Assembly (NCBI RefSeq): GCF_001931675.1
Contig: NZ_CP014839.1
Location: forward strand, 3,906,001 to 3,970,000
From: Pandoraea thiooxydans
Lineage (GTDB): Bacteria > Pseudomonadota > Gammaproteobacteria > Burkholderiales > Burkholderiaceae
Direction of reading: 5' to 3'
Length of the DNA stretch: 64,000 bases
Part shown: in pieces, positions 46,491 to 55,926 of the stretch
Numbering within the stretch: the stretch's first letter is position 1
Layout: each line of letters begins with the position of its first letter
Made by a program: the position numbers and the translations under genes
Notes under the pieces: model-generated
The model's database searches: none
What the model was told of the DNA's origin: nothing
What the model saw: only the letters and a program-made list of their open reading frames with translations

Positions 46491-48614
46491 ATGACCGAAT
46501 TCAAAAATCTCGAACAGCAGCTCAAACAGTTTCACCTGCGCATCACCGCCGCCGGGCTGTTCGTGCTGCTGTGCTTTTCGCTGCTCGCGGGACGCTTTGT
46601 TTATTTGCAGGTATTCAAGCACAAGCTGTACGCGCTGCAAGCCGACGAGAATCGCATTGCACTGGCACCCATCGTGCCCAACCGCGGCATCATCATGGAC
46701 CGCAACGGCGTGGTGCTGGCCGACAATTACTCCGCTTACACGCTGGAGATCACGCCGTCGAAAATCGACGAACCCCTGCCCAAGCTGATCGACAAGTTGG
46801 CCACGGTGGTGCGCATTACGCCGCGCGACCGCTCGCGCTTCAAGCGGCTGCTCGAGGACGGCAAGAGCTTCGAGAGTCTGCCGATCCGCACTCGGCTGAG
46901 CGACGACGAAGTCGCGCATTTCGTTGCGCAGCGCTATCGTTTTCCGGGCGTCGAGGTGCATGCCCGCCTGTTCCGGCAGTATCCGCTGGGCGAGACGGCC
47001 GCACATGTGATCGGCTATGTCGGACGCATTTCGCAGCGCGACCGCGACCACCTCGAAAAAATGAGCGAGGAAAACGACGCCGACCCGTCTCACTACGATA
47101 TTCGCCGCGACATCAACAACTATCGCGGCACCGATTACATCGGCAAGACCGGGGTCGAGCAGAGTTACGAGACCCAACTGCATGGCATCACCGGTTTCGA
47201 GGAAGTCGAAGTGACTGCGGGCGGGCGGCCTGTGCGTGTCATCTCTCGCACGCCGGCGACGCCGGGCGACAACCTGATCCTGTCGATCGACATCAAGCTG
47301 CAGGAGGTCGCCGAGAAGGCTTTTGCCGGCCAGCGCGGTGCATTGGTGGCCATCGAACCGTCGACCGGCGACGTGTTGGCCTTCGTGTCGGAGCCCAGTT
47401 TCAACCCCAACCTGTTCGTCGAGGGCATCGATCAGCAAAACTGGGATGCGCTGAACAACTCACCCGACAAGCCACTGCTCGACCGTCCGCTGCGCGGCAC
47501 TTATCCGATCGGCTCGACCTATAAGCCGTTCATGGCGCTGGCCGGGCTGACGCTGGGCAAGCGCACCGAAGACTGGAGCTTCCACGATCCCGGTTATTAC
47601 AAGCTTGGCAACCACGTGTTCCGCAACGACGTGCGCAGCGGGCAAGGGCAAGTCAATATGTACCGCTCCATCGTGGTGTCGAACGATACCTACTACTACA
47701 TGCTCGCGCACGATCTCGGCGTCGACGCGATTCACGACTTCATGGTGCCGTGGGGGTTCGGCCAGTTGACCGGCATCGACATCGCCGGCGAAGCGCGCGG
47801 CGTGTTGCCGTCCAAGGCCTGGAAACGCAAGGCGTACAAGACGCCCGCGCAGCAGCAGTGGTACGAGGGCGAGACGGTGAGCCTTGGCATCGGGCAGGGG
47901 TATAACTCGTTTACGATCCTGCAGACCGCGCACGCGGTCGCCACGCTGGCCAATAACGGCGTGGTGATGAAACCTCACCTGGTGCAAGCCGTTCAGGATC
48001 CGATCACGCATCAAATTCAATTGACCGTGCCGCATGCGAGCTTCCGGATCCCGGTCAAGCAAAAATACATCGACTTCGTCAAACATGCGATGGAAGGCGT
48101 GACGAGCGACCCGGCGGGCACGGCGTACCGTCAATTCATTGGGGTTCCCTACACGGTCGCCGGCAAAACCGGGACCGCACAGGTCTTTTCGCTGACCAAG
48201 GGCGAGGTGTACAACCATAATCTTGTGCCGGAATTCAAGCGGGATCACGCCGTCTTTGAAGCGTTTGCTCCGGTGGACCACCCGAAGATCGCGCTGGCGT
48301 TGCTGGTCGAAAACGCCGGCTGGGGAGCGGCAGTGGCCGCGCCGATCGCCCGCAAGGTGCTGGATTATTATCTGATCGATGAGCCCAAGGAGCGCGCCGC
48401 GCAAGCCGCGGCCAAACTAGCTGCCGGAGCGCCCGACGGCGCCAGCGGCGTCGCGGCTCCCGCTTCGACGGCGGACGCGGGCCCTGCGCAGGCACCCGGC
48501 ACAACGATTCCGCGCACACCGGGGGCGCCGCACGCGGCCAAAGCCCCGCTGCCGCTGTTCAGGGACGAGGCCCGCCGGCGCGCCGCGCTTCGCTCCCACG
48601 GAGAAAGCCAATGA
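46491..48614 (+). CDS. mrdA: penicillin-binding protein 2 (transpeptidase)
   Basis: PBP2 cross-links peptidoglycan during elongation. The 707-residue class B PBP has a transmembrane anchor at residues ~20-40, the pedestal domain with NRGIIMDRNGVVLADNYSAYTLEI read from residue 64, and the transpeptidase domain with the active-site Ser at residue 342 (STYK), SND near 400 and KTGTAQ near 560. The ~75-residue C-terminal Ala/Pro-rich extension is longer than in E. coli PBP2. The stop overlaps the rodA start by 4 bases (ATGA). Confidence 0.96.
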   Translation: MTEFKNLEQQLKQFHLRITAAGLFVLLCFSLLAGRFVYLQVFKHKLYALQADENRIALAPIVPNRGIIMDRNGVVLADNYSAYTLEITPSKIDEPLPKLIDKLATVVRITPRDRSRFKRLLEDGKSFESLPIRTRLSDDEVAHFVAQRYRFPGVEVHARLFRQYPLGETAAHVIGYVGRISQRDRDHLEKMSEENDADPSHYDIRRDINNYRGTDYIGKTGVEQSYETQLHGITGFEEVEVTAGGRPVRVISRTPATPGDNLILSIDIKLQEVAEKAFAGQRGALVAIEPSTGDVLAFVSEPSFNPNLFVEGIDQQNWDALNNSPDKPLLDRPLRGTYPIGSTYKPFMALAGLTLGKRTEDWSFHDPGYYKLGNHVFRNDVRSGQGQVNMYRSIVVSNDTYYYMLAHDLGVDAIHDFMVPWGFGQLTGIDIAGEARGVLPSKAWKRKAYKTPAQQQWYEGETVSLGIGQGYNSFTILQTAHAVATLANNGVVMKPHLVQAVQDPITHQIQLTVPHASFRIPVKQKYIDFVKHAMEGVTSDPAGTAYRQFIGVPYTVAGKTGTAQVFSLTKGEVYNHNLVPEFKRDHAVFEAFAPVDHPKIALALLVENAGWGAAVAAPIARKVLDYYLIDEPKERAAQAAAKLAAGAPDGASGVAAPASTADAGPAQAPGTTIPRTPGAPHAAKAPLPLFRDEARRRAALRSHGESQ

Positions 48615-49762
48615 TGACGCTCGACAAGCCGTCCCTCACGGACCGCGTGAAACGGGCATTTGCCGCGTTCGACCTGCCCCTGATGGTGATCATGCTGCTG
48701 CTGCTGGCGATCGGACTGGTCGCACTCTACAGCGCCAGCATCGACGTGCCGAGCCGGGTCGCCAGCCAGTTGCGCAATATCGGACTGGCTTTCCTGCTGA
48801 TGTGGCTGCTGGCATCGTTGCCGACCCAGAAGCTGATGCGTATCGCCGTACCCCTTTACGCGTTCGGCATCGCGCTGCTGATCGCGGTATTCGTGATCGG
48901 CGTCACCAAGAACGGCGCACGGCGCTGGATCAACGTGGGTGTGGTGATCCAGCCCTCCGAGATCATGAAAATCGCCATGCCGCTGCTGCTGGCCTGGTAT
49001 TTTCAGAAGCGCGAAGGCGGCGTGCGCTGGTACGACTATGTCGTGGCGATGGTTTTGTTACTGATCCCGGTCGGATTGATCGCCAAACAGCCCGACCTGG
49101 GCACGGCAATATTGGTCGCCGCCGCCGGGCTTTATGTGATTTATCTCGCCGGACTGAGCTGGAAGCTGATTTTGCCGGTCTTCCTCGCCGGCGTCATCGC
49201 AATCGGTTCCCTGCTGGCGTTCGAGAGCCGCATCTGTCAACCCGACGTCACCTGGGTCGGGCTGCACGACTATCAGAAACATCGAATCTGTACGTTTCTG
49301 GACCCAACGTCGGATCCGCTGGGCAAGGGGTTCCACACCATTCAGGCGGTCATCGCGATCGGCTCCGGCGGGGTAACCGGCAAAGGCTGGCTCAAGGGCA
49401 CCCAGGCCCACCTCGAATTCATTCCGGAAAAACACACTGACTTCATTTTCGCGGTCTTCGCCGAAGAATTCGGCCTGATGGGCGAGAGCGTGCTGCTGCT
49501 GCTTTATTTCTCGCTGGTGGTGCGCGGCCTGATGATCGCCGCGGGCGGCGCCACGCAGTTCGGGCGGTTGCTTGCCGGCGCGATCAGCATGATTTTCTTT
49601 ACCTACTCATTCGTCAACATGGGCATGGTCAGCGGCATCCTTCCCGTGGTCGGCGTGCCATTGCCGTTCATGAGCTACGGCGGCACGGCGCTGGTCACTT
49701 TGGGTGTGGGCGTGGGCATCCTGATGAGTGTCGCGCGCGAAAAGCGTCTGATGCAAAGTTAG
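48611..49762 (+). CDS. rodA: SEDS peptidoglycan glycosyltransferase RodA
   Basis: RodA polymerises glycan strands with PBP2. The 383-residue membrane protein has ~10 transmembrane helices, the loop GARRWINVGVVIQPSEIMKIAMPL (read in parts) near residue 100, KQPDLGTAILV near 158, GKGWLKGTQAHLEFIPEKHTDFIFA with the catalytic-region Asp near 262, and the SEDS signature GMVSGILPVVGVPLPFMSYGGTA near 340. It starts inside the mrdA stop and ends the operon. Confidence 0.97.
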   Translation: MMTLDKPSLTDRVKRAFAAFDLPLMVIMLLLLAIGLVALYSASIDVPSRVASQLRNIGLAFLLMWLLASLPTQKLMRIAVPLYAFGIALLIAVFVIGVTKNGARRWINVGVVIQPSEIMKIAMPLLLAWYFQKREGGVRWYDYVVAMVLLLIPVGLIAKQPDLGTAILVAAAGLYVIYLAGLSWKLILPVFLAGVIAIGSLLAFESRICQPDVTWVGLHDYQKHRICTFLDPTSDPLGKGFHTIQAVIAIGSGGVTGKGWLKGTQAHLEFIPEKHTDFIFAVFAEEFGLMGESVLLLLYFSLVVRGLMIAAGGATQFGRLLAGAISMIFFTYSFVNMGMVSGILPVVGVPLPFMSYGGTALVTLGVGVGILMSVAREKRLMQS

Positions 49763-49806
49763 GGGCCGCCGGCCATGCACACGCTGGCGGCGGCACTCCT
49801 GCGGGT

Positions 49807-50535
49807 TCAGTGTGCCGTGCTGCCAGGCGTCGGCTGCTGGGCGGTCTCGGCCGCACGCCGCTCCGTCAGGGCCCGCAACTTGCCCAAGGCGGCGACGTCC
49901 CCCTGCGCTGCCGCACGCGCATACCAAACACGCGCCTGGTCGATATCGGGCGTCATGACGCCGTAGCCGTGCTCGTAGTAACTTGCAACGATATATTGCG
50001 AGGGCAAGTCACCCCCTCGGGCCGCTTTGAGATAGAGGTCGAACGCTTTGTGGTAATCGAGCGGGACACCGCGTCCGATGAAGTATTCGTTGGCCATCGC
50101 CGCCTCGGCCTCGATGTGCCCCTGCTCCGCCGCTTTGCCGTACCAAAAATTGGCGTCCTTGATGGATTTGTTGACCACATACCCATCGTCGAACATCTTG
50201 CCGTACAGAAACTGCGCCTGGCTCATGCCCGCCTGGGCGGCCTTGTGCAGCCATTGCGCGGCTTCCTGCGGGGCCGCCTTCGCTCCGCCCTCACCGTTGA
50301 GCAGCATCATCGCGTAGTCGAATTGAGCCAGCCGGTTGCCTTGGCCGGCCGCCTGGCGAAACTGCGCCAATGCCTGCTTCCGATGCCCCGCCTGATAATT
50401 GTGAACGGCCTGCTCGGTCAATTTTTTTGCCGGCGGCGCCTGGGCGGCGTCTGCCGACAATGAAAACCCCGCCATCGCAACACAGCAGACAAGCGCCATC
50501 GACGCGATCCGCCCCACGTTTTGCCATGCCTTCAT
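49807..50535 (-). CDS. Sel1-repeat protein, secreted
   Basis: A 242-residue protein with a signal peptide (residues ~1-30, cut near SADAA) and about four to five Sel1-like helical repeats, recognisable as AxxLYxxAxxG units: AAQWLHKAAQAGMSQAQFLYG, ANFWYGKAAEQGHIEAEAAMA, AFDLYLKAARGGDLPSQYIVA and ARVWYARAAAQGDVAALGKL. Such proteins usually scaffold protein-protein contacts in the periplasm. The partner is unknown. Convergent with rodA. Confidence 0.88.
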   Translation of the reverse strand: MKAWQNVGRIASMALVCCVAMAGFSLSADAAQAPPAKKLTEQAVHNYQAGHRKQALAQFRQAAGQGNRLAQFDYAMMLLNGEGGAKAAPQEAAQWLHKAAQAGMSQAQFLYGKMFDDGYVVNKSIKDANFWYGKAAEQGHIEAEAAMANEYFIGRGVPLDYHKAFDLYLKAARGGDLPSQYIVASYYEHGYGVMTPDIDQARVWYARAAAQGDVAALGKLRALTERRAAETAQQPTPGSTAH

Positions 50536-50671
50536 GAAAAACCTCCGACGCTTCAGTGCATTTGGTTGAACATCTGTCGCTTAGTCGGTATGGGAGCGAA
50601 ATCCTGACACCCGGCTCGTTGCACTGAGCATCATAGCCCGATCCTCTCGAACCGGTGCGGCGAGCGGTCGG

Positions 50672-51115
50672 CTAGCGGCAGACTTCCGCCCAGCAGTTCG
50701 GCGTTTCATATAGACGCACCCGCGCCAGACGCAGATTGACGCCGTAATGGGCGTCGAATACCGCGGCCAGGATATCGAAAGCCACAGCCGCAAGATTCTC
50801 GACCGTCGGCACGCGATCCAGCACGACCGTCTTGTGATCCGGCAACGTGTCGAGAAACCCTCTGACGGCAGCGTCGTTCTCGTAGACCAGGAAGGCGTGA
50901 TCCCAGACGTCGATCAGGTGCTCGCGTGCGAGCGTCTTGACGTCGGCGAAGTCCATCACCATGCCGTTGTCGGAGGCGCCCTCGTGCTGCATGATCTCGC
51001 CGCACAGGGTGATTTCCAGGACGTAACGATGGCCATGCAGATTACGGCACTGGCTCCGATGATCGGGAATGCGGTGACCTGCGTCGAATTCAAGTTTTCG
51101 GGTAATCGTAATCAC
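50672..51115 (-). CDS. queD: 6-carboxy-5,6,7,8-tetrahydropterin synthase QueD
   Basis: QueD converts dihydroneopterin triphosphate to carboxytetrahydropterin in queuosine synthesis. The 147-residue protein has zinc-binding His in FDAGHRI near residue 14 and NLHGHRY near 26-31, the catalytic Cys in QCRNLHGH, MVMDFADVK near 53, DHAFLV, and the C-terminal VRLYETPNCWAEV. The start is a GTG at 51115. It is third in queC-queE-queD, 88 bases after queE. Confidence 0.94.
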   Translation of the reverse strand: MITITRKLEFDAGHRIPDHRSQCRNLHGHRYVLEITLCGEIMQHEGASDNGMVMDFADVKTLAREHLIDVWDHAFLVYENDAAVRGFLDTLPDHKTVVLDRVPTVENLAAVAFDILAAVFDAHYGVNLRLARVRLYETPNCWAEVCR

Positions 51116-51203
51116 GCAAAATGGCTCTTCAATGAGGAGACAGCCTTGCGGCCGGCGTCGCGCGTTGCCGCGCCCGCCCCGCCAACCGGGCCAGGCGCCC
51201 CCT

Positions 51204-51839
51204 CTAGGGGATGTTCAAATATTTGTGCGTTTGCATCGACAGTCGCCAGCGCGGATGTTGCTTGCAATAGTCGATCGCCCAACGCGTGTTGGCCTCGCGC
51301 AGCGGGCCGTCCATCGGTTGCAGATAAAAGTGCTCGAAGTCCAACGCCTCGTAGTCGGCCAGCGACTGACGCGCCTGCGGCACCACCACTTTCAGCTCAT
51401 GTCCGCGCGTCACGACCAGCGGCGCATCCGCCTTCGGGCTGACGCAAACCCAATCGATCCCGGGCGGCACCGGTTGGGTGCCGTTGGTCTCGATCGCGAT
51501 ACGGAAGTGTGCGCGATGCAGCGCGTCGATCAATGGCGCATCGAGCTGCAGCAACGGTTCTCCGCCGGTACACACGACGAAGCGATGCGCGCTGTCGCCG
51601 GCAGGCCAGAGCGACGCGATGCGTTCGGCCAGGGCTTCCGGCGTCGCATATTTTCCGCCGTTCTCGCCATCGGTGCCGACAAAATCGGTATCGCAAAAGC
51701 GGCACACCGCGTCGGCGCGGTCCTGCTCCCGGCCAGTCCACAGGTTGCAGCCCGCAAAACGGCAAAACACGGCCGGCCGGCCGGCGTTGGCGCCCTCGCC
51801 CTGCAAGGTGTAGAAAATTTCCTTGACGGTATAGGTCAT
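51204..51839 (-). CDS. queE: 7-carboxy-7-deazaguanine synthase QueE
   Basis: A radical-SAM enzyme that forms the deazapurine ring. The 211-residue protein has [26 protein letters not shown] (read in parts), in which the cluster cysteines are spaced C-x14-C-x2-C (C in FAGCN, then VCRFC), the same unusual spacing as the Burkholderia multivorans enzyme, instead of CxxxCxx[12 protein letters not shown] near residue 90 binds SAM. The ATG overlaps the queC stop by 4 bases (ATGA). Confidence 0.95.
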   Translation of the reverse strand: MTYTVKEIFYTLQGEGANAGRPAVFCRFAGCNLWTGREQDRADAVCRFCDTDFVGTDGENGGKYATPEALAERIASLWPAGDSAHRFVVCTGGEPLLQLDAPLIDALHRAHFRIAIETNGTQPVPPGIDWVCVSPKADAPLVVTRGHELKVVVPQARQSLADYEALDFEHFYLQPMDGPLREANTRWAIDYCKQHPRWRLSMQTHKYLNIP

Positions 51840-52549
51840 TGTCCGCCCTGGGCTCGATAGCCCTCGTATCCGCGGCGACGCAACTCGCACGCCGGGCATT
51901 CGCCGCAACCGTAGCCCCAGGCGTGCAACTCGCCTCGCTCGCCGAGGTAACACGTATGTGTGGCCTCACGCACCAGTTCGACCAAAGCCGCGCCGCCCAG
52001 CGAATGCGCAAGCTGCCAGGTCTGCGTCTTGTCGATCCACATCAGCGGCGTCTCGACGATGAAACGGCGGTCCATGCCAAGGTTGAGCGCCACCTGGAGC
52101 GCCTTCATGGTGTCGTCCCGGCAATCCGGGTAACCGGAGAAGTCAGTCTCGCACATGCCGCCGACCAGCACGCGCAGGCCGCGCCGATAGGCAATGGTAG
52201 CGCCGATCGTCATGAACAGCAGGTTACGGCCCGGCACGAAAGTGTTGGGGAGATGATCCGCGCTCATCGCAATCGAGACTTCGCGCGTCAAGGCGGTGTC
52301 GCTGATCTGACCCAGCACCGACAGATCGATCATGTGATCCTCGCCCAGCCGCGGGCTCCACGCCGGAAATTCGGCGCGCAGGCGTGCCAGCACATCGGTG
52401 CGGCAATCCAGCTCGACCCGGTGGCGCTGGCCGTAATCGAAACCGAGGGTTTCCACCCGCGCATAGCGCGCCAGCGCCCAGGCCAGGCAAGTGGTCGAGT
52501 CCTGTCCGCCGGAGAACAGGACCAGTGCGGTATCTTCCGATATTGTCAT
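51836..52549 (-). CDS. queC: 7-cyano-7-deazaguanine (preQ0) synthase QueC
   Basis: QueC converts carboxydeazaguanine to preQ0 with ATP and ammonia. The 237-residue protein has the PP-loop [13 protein letters not shown] at residues ~11-23, [14 protein letters not shown] near 103, [16 protein letters not shown] near 128 and the zinc site [17 protein letters not shown] near 213. The ATG at 52549 begins just before the PP-loop. No clear Shine-Dalgarno is visible. It leads the que operon, whose promoter must lie in the 135 bases after the tRNA-Phe terminator. Confidence 0.95.
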   Translation of the reverse strand: MTISEDTALVLFSGGQDSTTCLAWALARYARVETLGFDYGQRHRVELDCRTDVLARLRAEFPAWSPRLGEDHMIDLSVLGQISDTALTREVSIAMSADHLPNTFVPGRNLLFMTIGATIAYRRGLRVLVGGMCETDFSGYPDCRDDTMKALQVALNLGMDRRFIVETPLMWIDKTQTWQLAHSLGGAALVELVREATHTCYLGERGELHAWGYGCGECPACELRRRGYEGYRAQGGQ

Positions 52550-52684
52550 GATCACATGTACGCAAATTCCCCTGCCGCGGGGATTCCCGCGCCGAGTCCA
52601 TCGCACGTGCGGGACCGCGGCGGGCTCTGGCGGCGGCCATTTTGCCAGGCCGCACAAGAGGCGGGCAAAACCGTCGCAAAACGC

Positions 52685-52713
52685 AAAAAGGGCTTGCATG
52701 ACTGCAAGCCCTT
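52685..52713 (-). terminator. Rho-independent terminator after tRNA-Phe
   Basis: On the minus strand AAGGGCTTGCA-GTCA-TGCAAGCCCTT forms a perfect 11-bp stem ending in a T-run. It is 8 bases past the tRNA 3' end and separates it from queC. Confidence 0.92.
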
Positions 52714-52721
52714 GGTGTTCT

Positions 52722-52797
52722 TGGTGGCCTGGGACGGAATCGAACCATCGACACACGGATTTTCAATCCGCTGCTCTACCAACTGAGCTACCGGGCC
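52722..52797 (-). tRNA. tRNA-Phe (GAA)
   Basis: A 76-nt tRNA with encoded CCA. The acceptor starts GGCCCGG and ends CAGGCC-ACCA. The D-arm reads GCTCAGTTGGTAGAGC, the anticodon stem-loop GCGGA-TTGAAAA-TCCGT with anticodon GAA, and the T-arm GGTTCGATTCC. All four stems pair. Confidence 0.97.
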
Positions 52798-52808
52798 AAG
52801 GAAGCGAG

Positions 52809-52837
52809 ATTATAAGCAAATCCCTGTTTGACTGCAA
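52809..52837 (-). promoter_or_regulatory. promoter of tRNA-Phe
   Basis: On the minus strand TTGCAG (-35) and TATAAT (-10) are separated by 17 bases, and the -10 lies 11 bases before the tRNA 5' end. Confidence 0.8.
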
Positions 52838-52863
52838 GCCGCATGCAACAAATAGGCGGCGCG

Positions 52864-53589
52864 TCAACGTTCGTGCTTGGCCCTGCTCAGTTCGACCCCC
52901 AATTGCTTGAGCTTGCGATACAGATGCGTGCGCTCCAGCCCGGTTTTCTCGGCCACGCGCGTCATGCTGCCGTTTTCCTTGGTCAGGTGATACTCGAAAT
53001 AGGCACGCTCGAAGGCGTCGCGCGCCTCGCGCAGCGGAACGTCGAACGAAATGCCGGAAGCCGACGCCGGCGCAGTACCGTCATGCGAGCTGGCTCGGCT
53101 TGCCACGCCACCGCCGAAGCCGTCCTCGTCGATATCGCCATAGCCGTCCGACTCGTCGCCACCGCCCGCGGCTTCTACGCCAGCCGCGTCGGCCGCACCC
53201 GCCTTGCCCTGGCCCGCGTCCTGTCTGCCGTGGGCGAGTCCTTGCGCCACCGCTTGCAGCAATTTCTGCAACGCGATCGGCTTCTCGAGGAAATTCAGCG
53301 CGCCGATCTTGGTCGCCTCGACCGCGGTATCGATCGTCGCATGCCCGGACATCATGATGACCGGCATCGTCAGCTGGCCCTGGGCGGCCCACTCCTTGAG
53401 CAGTGTCACACCGTCGGTATCGGGCATCCAGATGTCGAGCAGGACCAGATCCGGAACCTGCTGCGCGCGATAGGCGCGCGCAGCCTGTGCGTTCTCCGCC
53501 ACTTCCACCACATGACCTTCGTCGCTGAGGATCTCCGAGAGCAACTCCCGGATACCCATTTCGTCGTCCACCACCAAGATGGTTGCCAT
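52864..53589 (-). CDS. ntrX: NtrX-like response regulator lacking the AAA+ domain
   Basis: A 241-residue regulator. The receiver domain (residues 1-118) has VVDDE, the phospho-Asp at residue 52 (LLDIWMPDTDG), MMSGHA and FLEKPIAL. A Gly/Ala/Asp-rich linker (~122-175) replaces the central sigma-54-interacting AAA+ ATPase found in classical NtrX. The Fis-type helix-turn-helix (~195-235) ends GSMTRVAEKTGLERTHLYRKL. Without GAFTGA it cannot activate sigma-54 promoters. The start directly abuts the ntrY stop, so the two are coupled. Confidence 0.9.
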   Translation of the reverse strand: MATILVVDDEMGIRELLSEILSDEGHVVEVAENAQAARAYRAQQVPDLVLLDIWMPDTDGVTLLKEWAAQGQLTMPVIMMSGHATIDTAVEATKIGALNFLEKPIALQKLLQAVAQGLAHGRQDAGQGKAGAADAAGVEAAGGGDESDGYGDIDEDGFGGGVASRASSHDGTAPASASGISFDVPLREARDAFERAYFEYHLTKENGSMTRVAEKTGLERTHLYRKLKQLGVELSRAKHER

Positions 53590-55926
53590 TTACGCTACCT
53601 TCGTGTGTTCCACCGTCTGCTCGCCGGACGGCGCAGGGTCTTCTTTCAACTGCGTGAACAGAATTGCGATCTGCGCGCCGATCACGCCCTCACCATTGGG
53701 CCCCGGTCGATTCCGGATGTCGATGCGCGCGTCATGCTCATCGATGATCTTCTTGACCATCGCCAACCCCAGCCCGGTTCCCTTGGCCTTGGTGGTGGCA
53801 TACGGCTCAAAGGCGCGAGTGAGGATGCGCGCCGAAAATCCCGGGCCGCTGTCGGTAACTGTCAAGCGCACCGCATTGCGCTTGTGCGCGCCATCGCGCG
53901 ACTCGGCTTCTTTGTATTCTACTGTCTTCGTTTCAATACTGATAAGAGGGTTTGCGGATTCGGCGACCGCGTCCTGCGCATTTTGCAGCAAATTGTGAAT
54001 CACTTGGCGCAATTGCGTGGGGTCGCCCCGAATGATCGGCAAATCGGCCGCCAGGTTGGCGGTGATGATATGACGGCTGCCGTCGTCGCCATACAGGCCC
54101 AGCACTTCGACGATCAGGTCGTTGAGCTGCAGGTTCTGCAACACGGCCGGCGGGGTACGCGCATAGTCGCGAAAATCGTCGACCATCCGTTTCATTGCCG
54201 CGACCTGATTGACGATCGTGGCGGCCCCTCGTCGGAGCACCTCAGCATCGGCCGGCGGCAGCTTGTCCGACAGCTTGTGCTGCAAGCGCTCGGCCGACAG
54301 TTGAATGGGCGTCAGCGGATTCTTGATCTCGTGCGCCAGCCTGCGCGCCACTTCGCCCCAGGCCGCCGAACGCTGGGCCGAGATCACATCGCTGATGTCG
54401 TCGAACACCACCACATAACCGCCGGTGTTTTGGCCGCCCTCCGGCAAGCGCGCTCCGCGCACCAGCAACGTCACGGGATCCGGCTCGTCGGGCAGCGTCA
54501 AGGCGATCTGATGCTGCCAGTGTCCGCCCGTGAGTTCGGCATTCGCGCCCTGATCGGCGAACGCCTTGCGCAGGATCGCGCCAAACTCCACCAAGGCAGG
54601 GATATCGCCCAGCAAGCGATTGAGCTCGTCCTGGAAGCTTTGCTTGAAAATACGTTCAGCGCCGGGATTGGCGGTCGTCAATCGAAACTCGTGATCGAAC
54701 ACGAACACGCCGGCCGTCAGATTGGAAAGGATGCTCTCGAGGTAGGCCTTGGAACTCTCCAGAGCCAACCGGTTATGCTCGACCGCGATGCGGGCATCGG
54801 CCAACTGGCGAGTCATCGCATTGAACGCCTGAGTCAGAAAACCGAGTTCGTCGTTGGTGCGCATCTCGTGCTTGGGCGTGTAGTCTCCCTCGGCCACCTC
54901 CTTGGTGCCCTTGGCCAGCAGGAACAGCGGGCGAGCCAGCTGGTTGCCCAGCGCCAGCGCCAGCATCATCGCCACGAAGGTCGCCAGGAACAGGCTCAAG
55001 GTCAGCGTGCCGATATACATTTTGCGCAGACCGGTCCGCCCCAGCGCCTTCTCCTGATATTCCCGATAAGCGGTCTGTACCGCCTCGGCGTTACTGGCCA
55101 GGTTGCGCGGCACCAGCTGGGTGACTTGCAGCAGCCGCTGGCTGCTGCGTAGCGACGCGCCATATGACGATGGTATGGGGATGATGACGAGCCAGCGCAA
55201 CTGATTGTTTTGCGCATCGCTGCTCTTGATGTCGCCGCCGCTATCGATGCTTTCATTGCCTCCCTCGAAACCGGCGTAGCCGCCAGGCGCACGCGCCTGG
55301 CGCAATTCGAGGGCCGTTGGCGCCTGGGGCAGCAACTGACTGAAATTGCTCGATGCCGAGGCAAGCACGCGGCCATTGCTGTCGAGCACCGTGGCTTCCT
55401 GCAGACCGAACTGATCGCGCAGGCGCAGCAGGCCCAGCGATGAGGTCGGATCACCGCTTGCCGCGAGCTGATCCGCAACCAGATGCGCTTTGTTGCGCAG
55501 GTCGCTCAGCCCATTGTCGAGCACCGCTCGGCCAAGTTCCAGGCCGGAGTCGAGCGCCGACTCGACCCGCACGTCGAACCACGACTCGATGCTGCGAGAT
55601 ACGAATTGGAGCGACACCAGATAGATGATCACACCGGGCAATACGCCGACCAGGGCAAAGTAGAACGCCAGCTTGGCCAGCAGCCGCGTGCCGAATTTGC
55701 CCTGCCGCAAGCGCGCGACGATGATCCAGATCAGCGAGAAAAAGATCAGCAGGAAAATCAGCGCAACCGCGACGTTGGCGCCGTAGAGCCACGAGTAATA
55801 GCGATCGAAAAATTCGGTGTTGGCGCTTGCCAGCGCCAACAGGATAAGCAACACCAGGGCGACCACCGCGACGGTGGCTACCAGCGCCCGACTGACGATC
55901 CTCTTGAGACGGTCGCTATTTGCCAT
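53590..55926 (-). CDS. ntrY: NtrY-type sensor histidine kinase
   Basis: A 778-residue membrane kinase. Transmembrane helices lie at residues ~12-36, 46-70 and 82-105, an extracytoplasmic region at ~110-290 and another helix near 300-325. A HAMP domain follows (NQLARPLFLLAKGTKEVAEGDY), then a PAS domain near 395-500, HisKA with the phospho-His in RRLAHEIKNPLTPIQLSAERL near 540, and HATPase with NLLQNAQDA and KGTGLGLAMVKKI. The ATG at 55926 overlaps the DUF4390 gene. A GTG 12 bases earlier is possible. Confidence 0.93.
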   Translation of the reverse strand: MANSDRLKRIVSRALVATVAVVALVLLILLALASANTEFFDRYYSWLYGANVAVALIFLLIFFSLIWIIVARLRQGKFGTRLLAKLAFYFALVGVLPGVIIYLVSLQFVSRSIESWFDVRVESALDSGLELGRAVLDNGLSDLRNKAHLVADQLAASGDPTSSLGLLRLRDQFGLQEATVLDSNGRVLASASSNFSQLLPQAPTALELRQARAPGGYAGFEGGNESIDSGGDIKSSDAQNNQLRWLVIIPIPSSYGASLRSSQRLLQVTQLVPRNLASNAEAVQTAYREYQEKALGRTGLRKMYIGTLTLSLFLATFVAMMLALALGNQLARPLFLLAKGTKEVAEGDYTPKHEMRTNDELGFLTQAFNAMTRQLADARIAVEHNRLALESSKAYLESILSNLTAGVFVFDHEFRLTTANPGAERIFKQSFQDELNRLLGDIPALVEFGAILRKAFADQGANAELTGGHWQHQIALTLPDEPDPVTLLVRGARLPEGGQNTGGYVVVFDDISDVISAQRSAAWGEVARRLAHEIKNPLTPIQLSAERLQHKLSDKLPPADAEVLRRGAATIVNQVAAMKRMVDDFRDYARTPPAVLQNLQLNDLIVEVLGLYGDDGSRHIITANLAADLPIIRGDPTQLRQVIHNLLQNAQDAVAESANPLISIETKTVEYKEAESRDGAHKRNAVRLTVTDSGPGFSARILTRAFEPYATTKAKGTGLGLAMVKKIIDEHDARIDIRNRPGPNGEGVIGAQIAILFTQLKEDPAPSGEQTVEHTKVA

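Noticed and set aside
45675-47438. 587-codon minus-strand frame opposite mreC, mreD and mrdA
   Set aside because: It crosses three certain genes and has no recognisable domain.
52550-52684. preQ1 riboswitch upstream of queC
   Set aside because: I looked for preQ1-I and preQ1-II consensus pieces in the queC leader and found none. Only the tRNA-Phe terminator hairpin stands out.
52828-55152. 774-codon plus-strand frame opposite ntrX and ntrY
   Set aside because: Antisense shadow rich in Arg, Gln and His with no domain signature. The sensor and regulator on the other strand are unmistakable.
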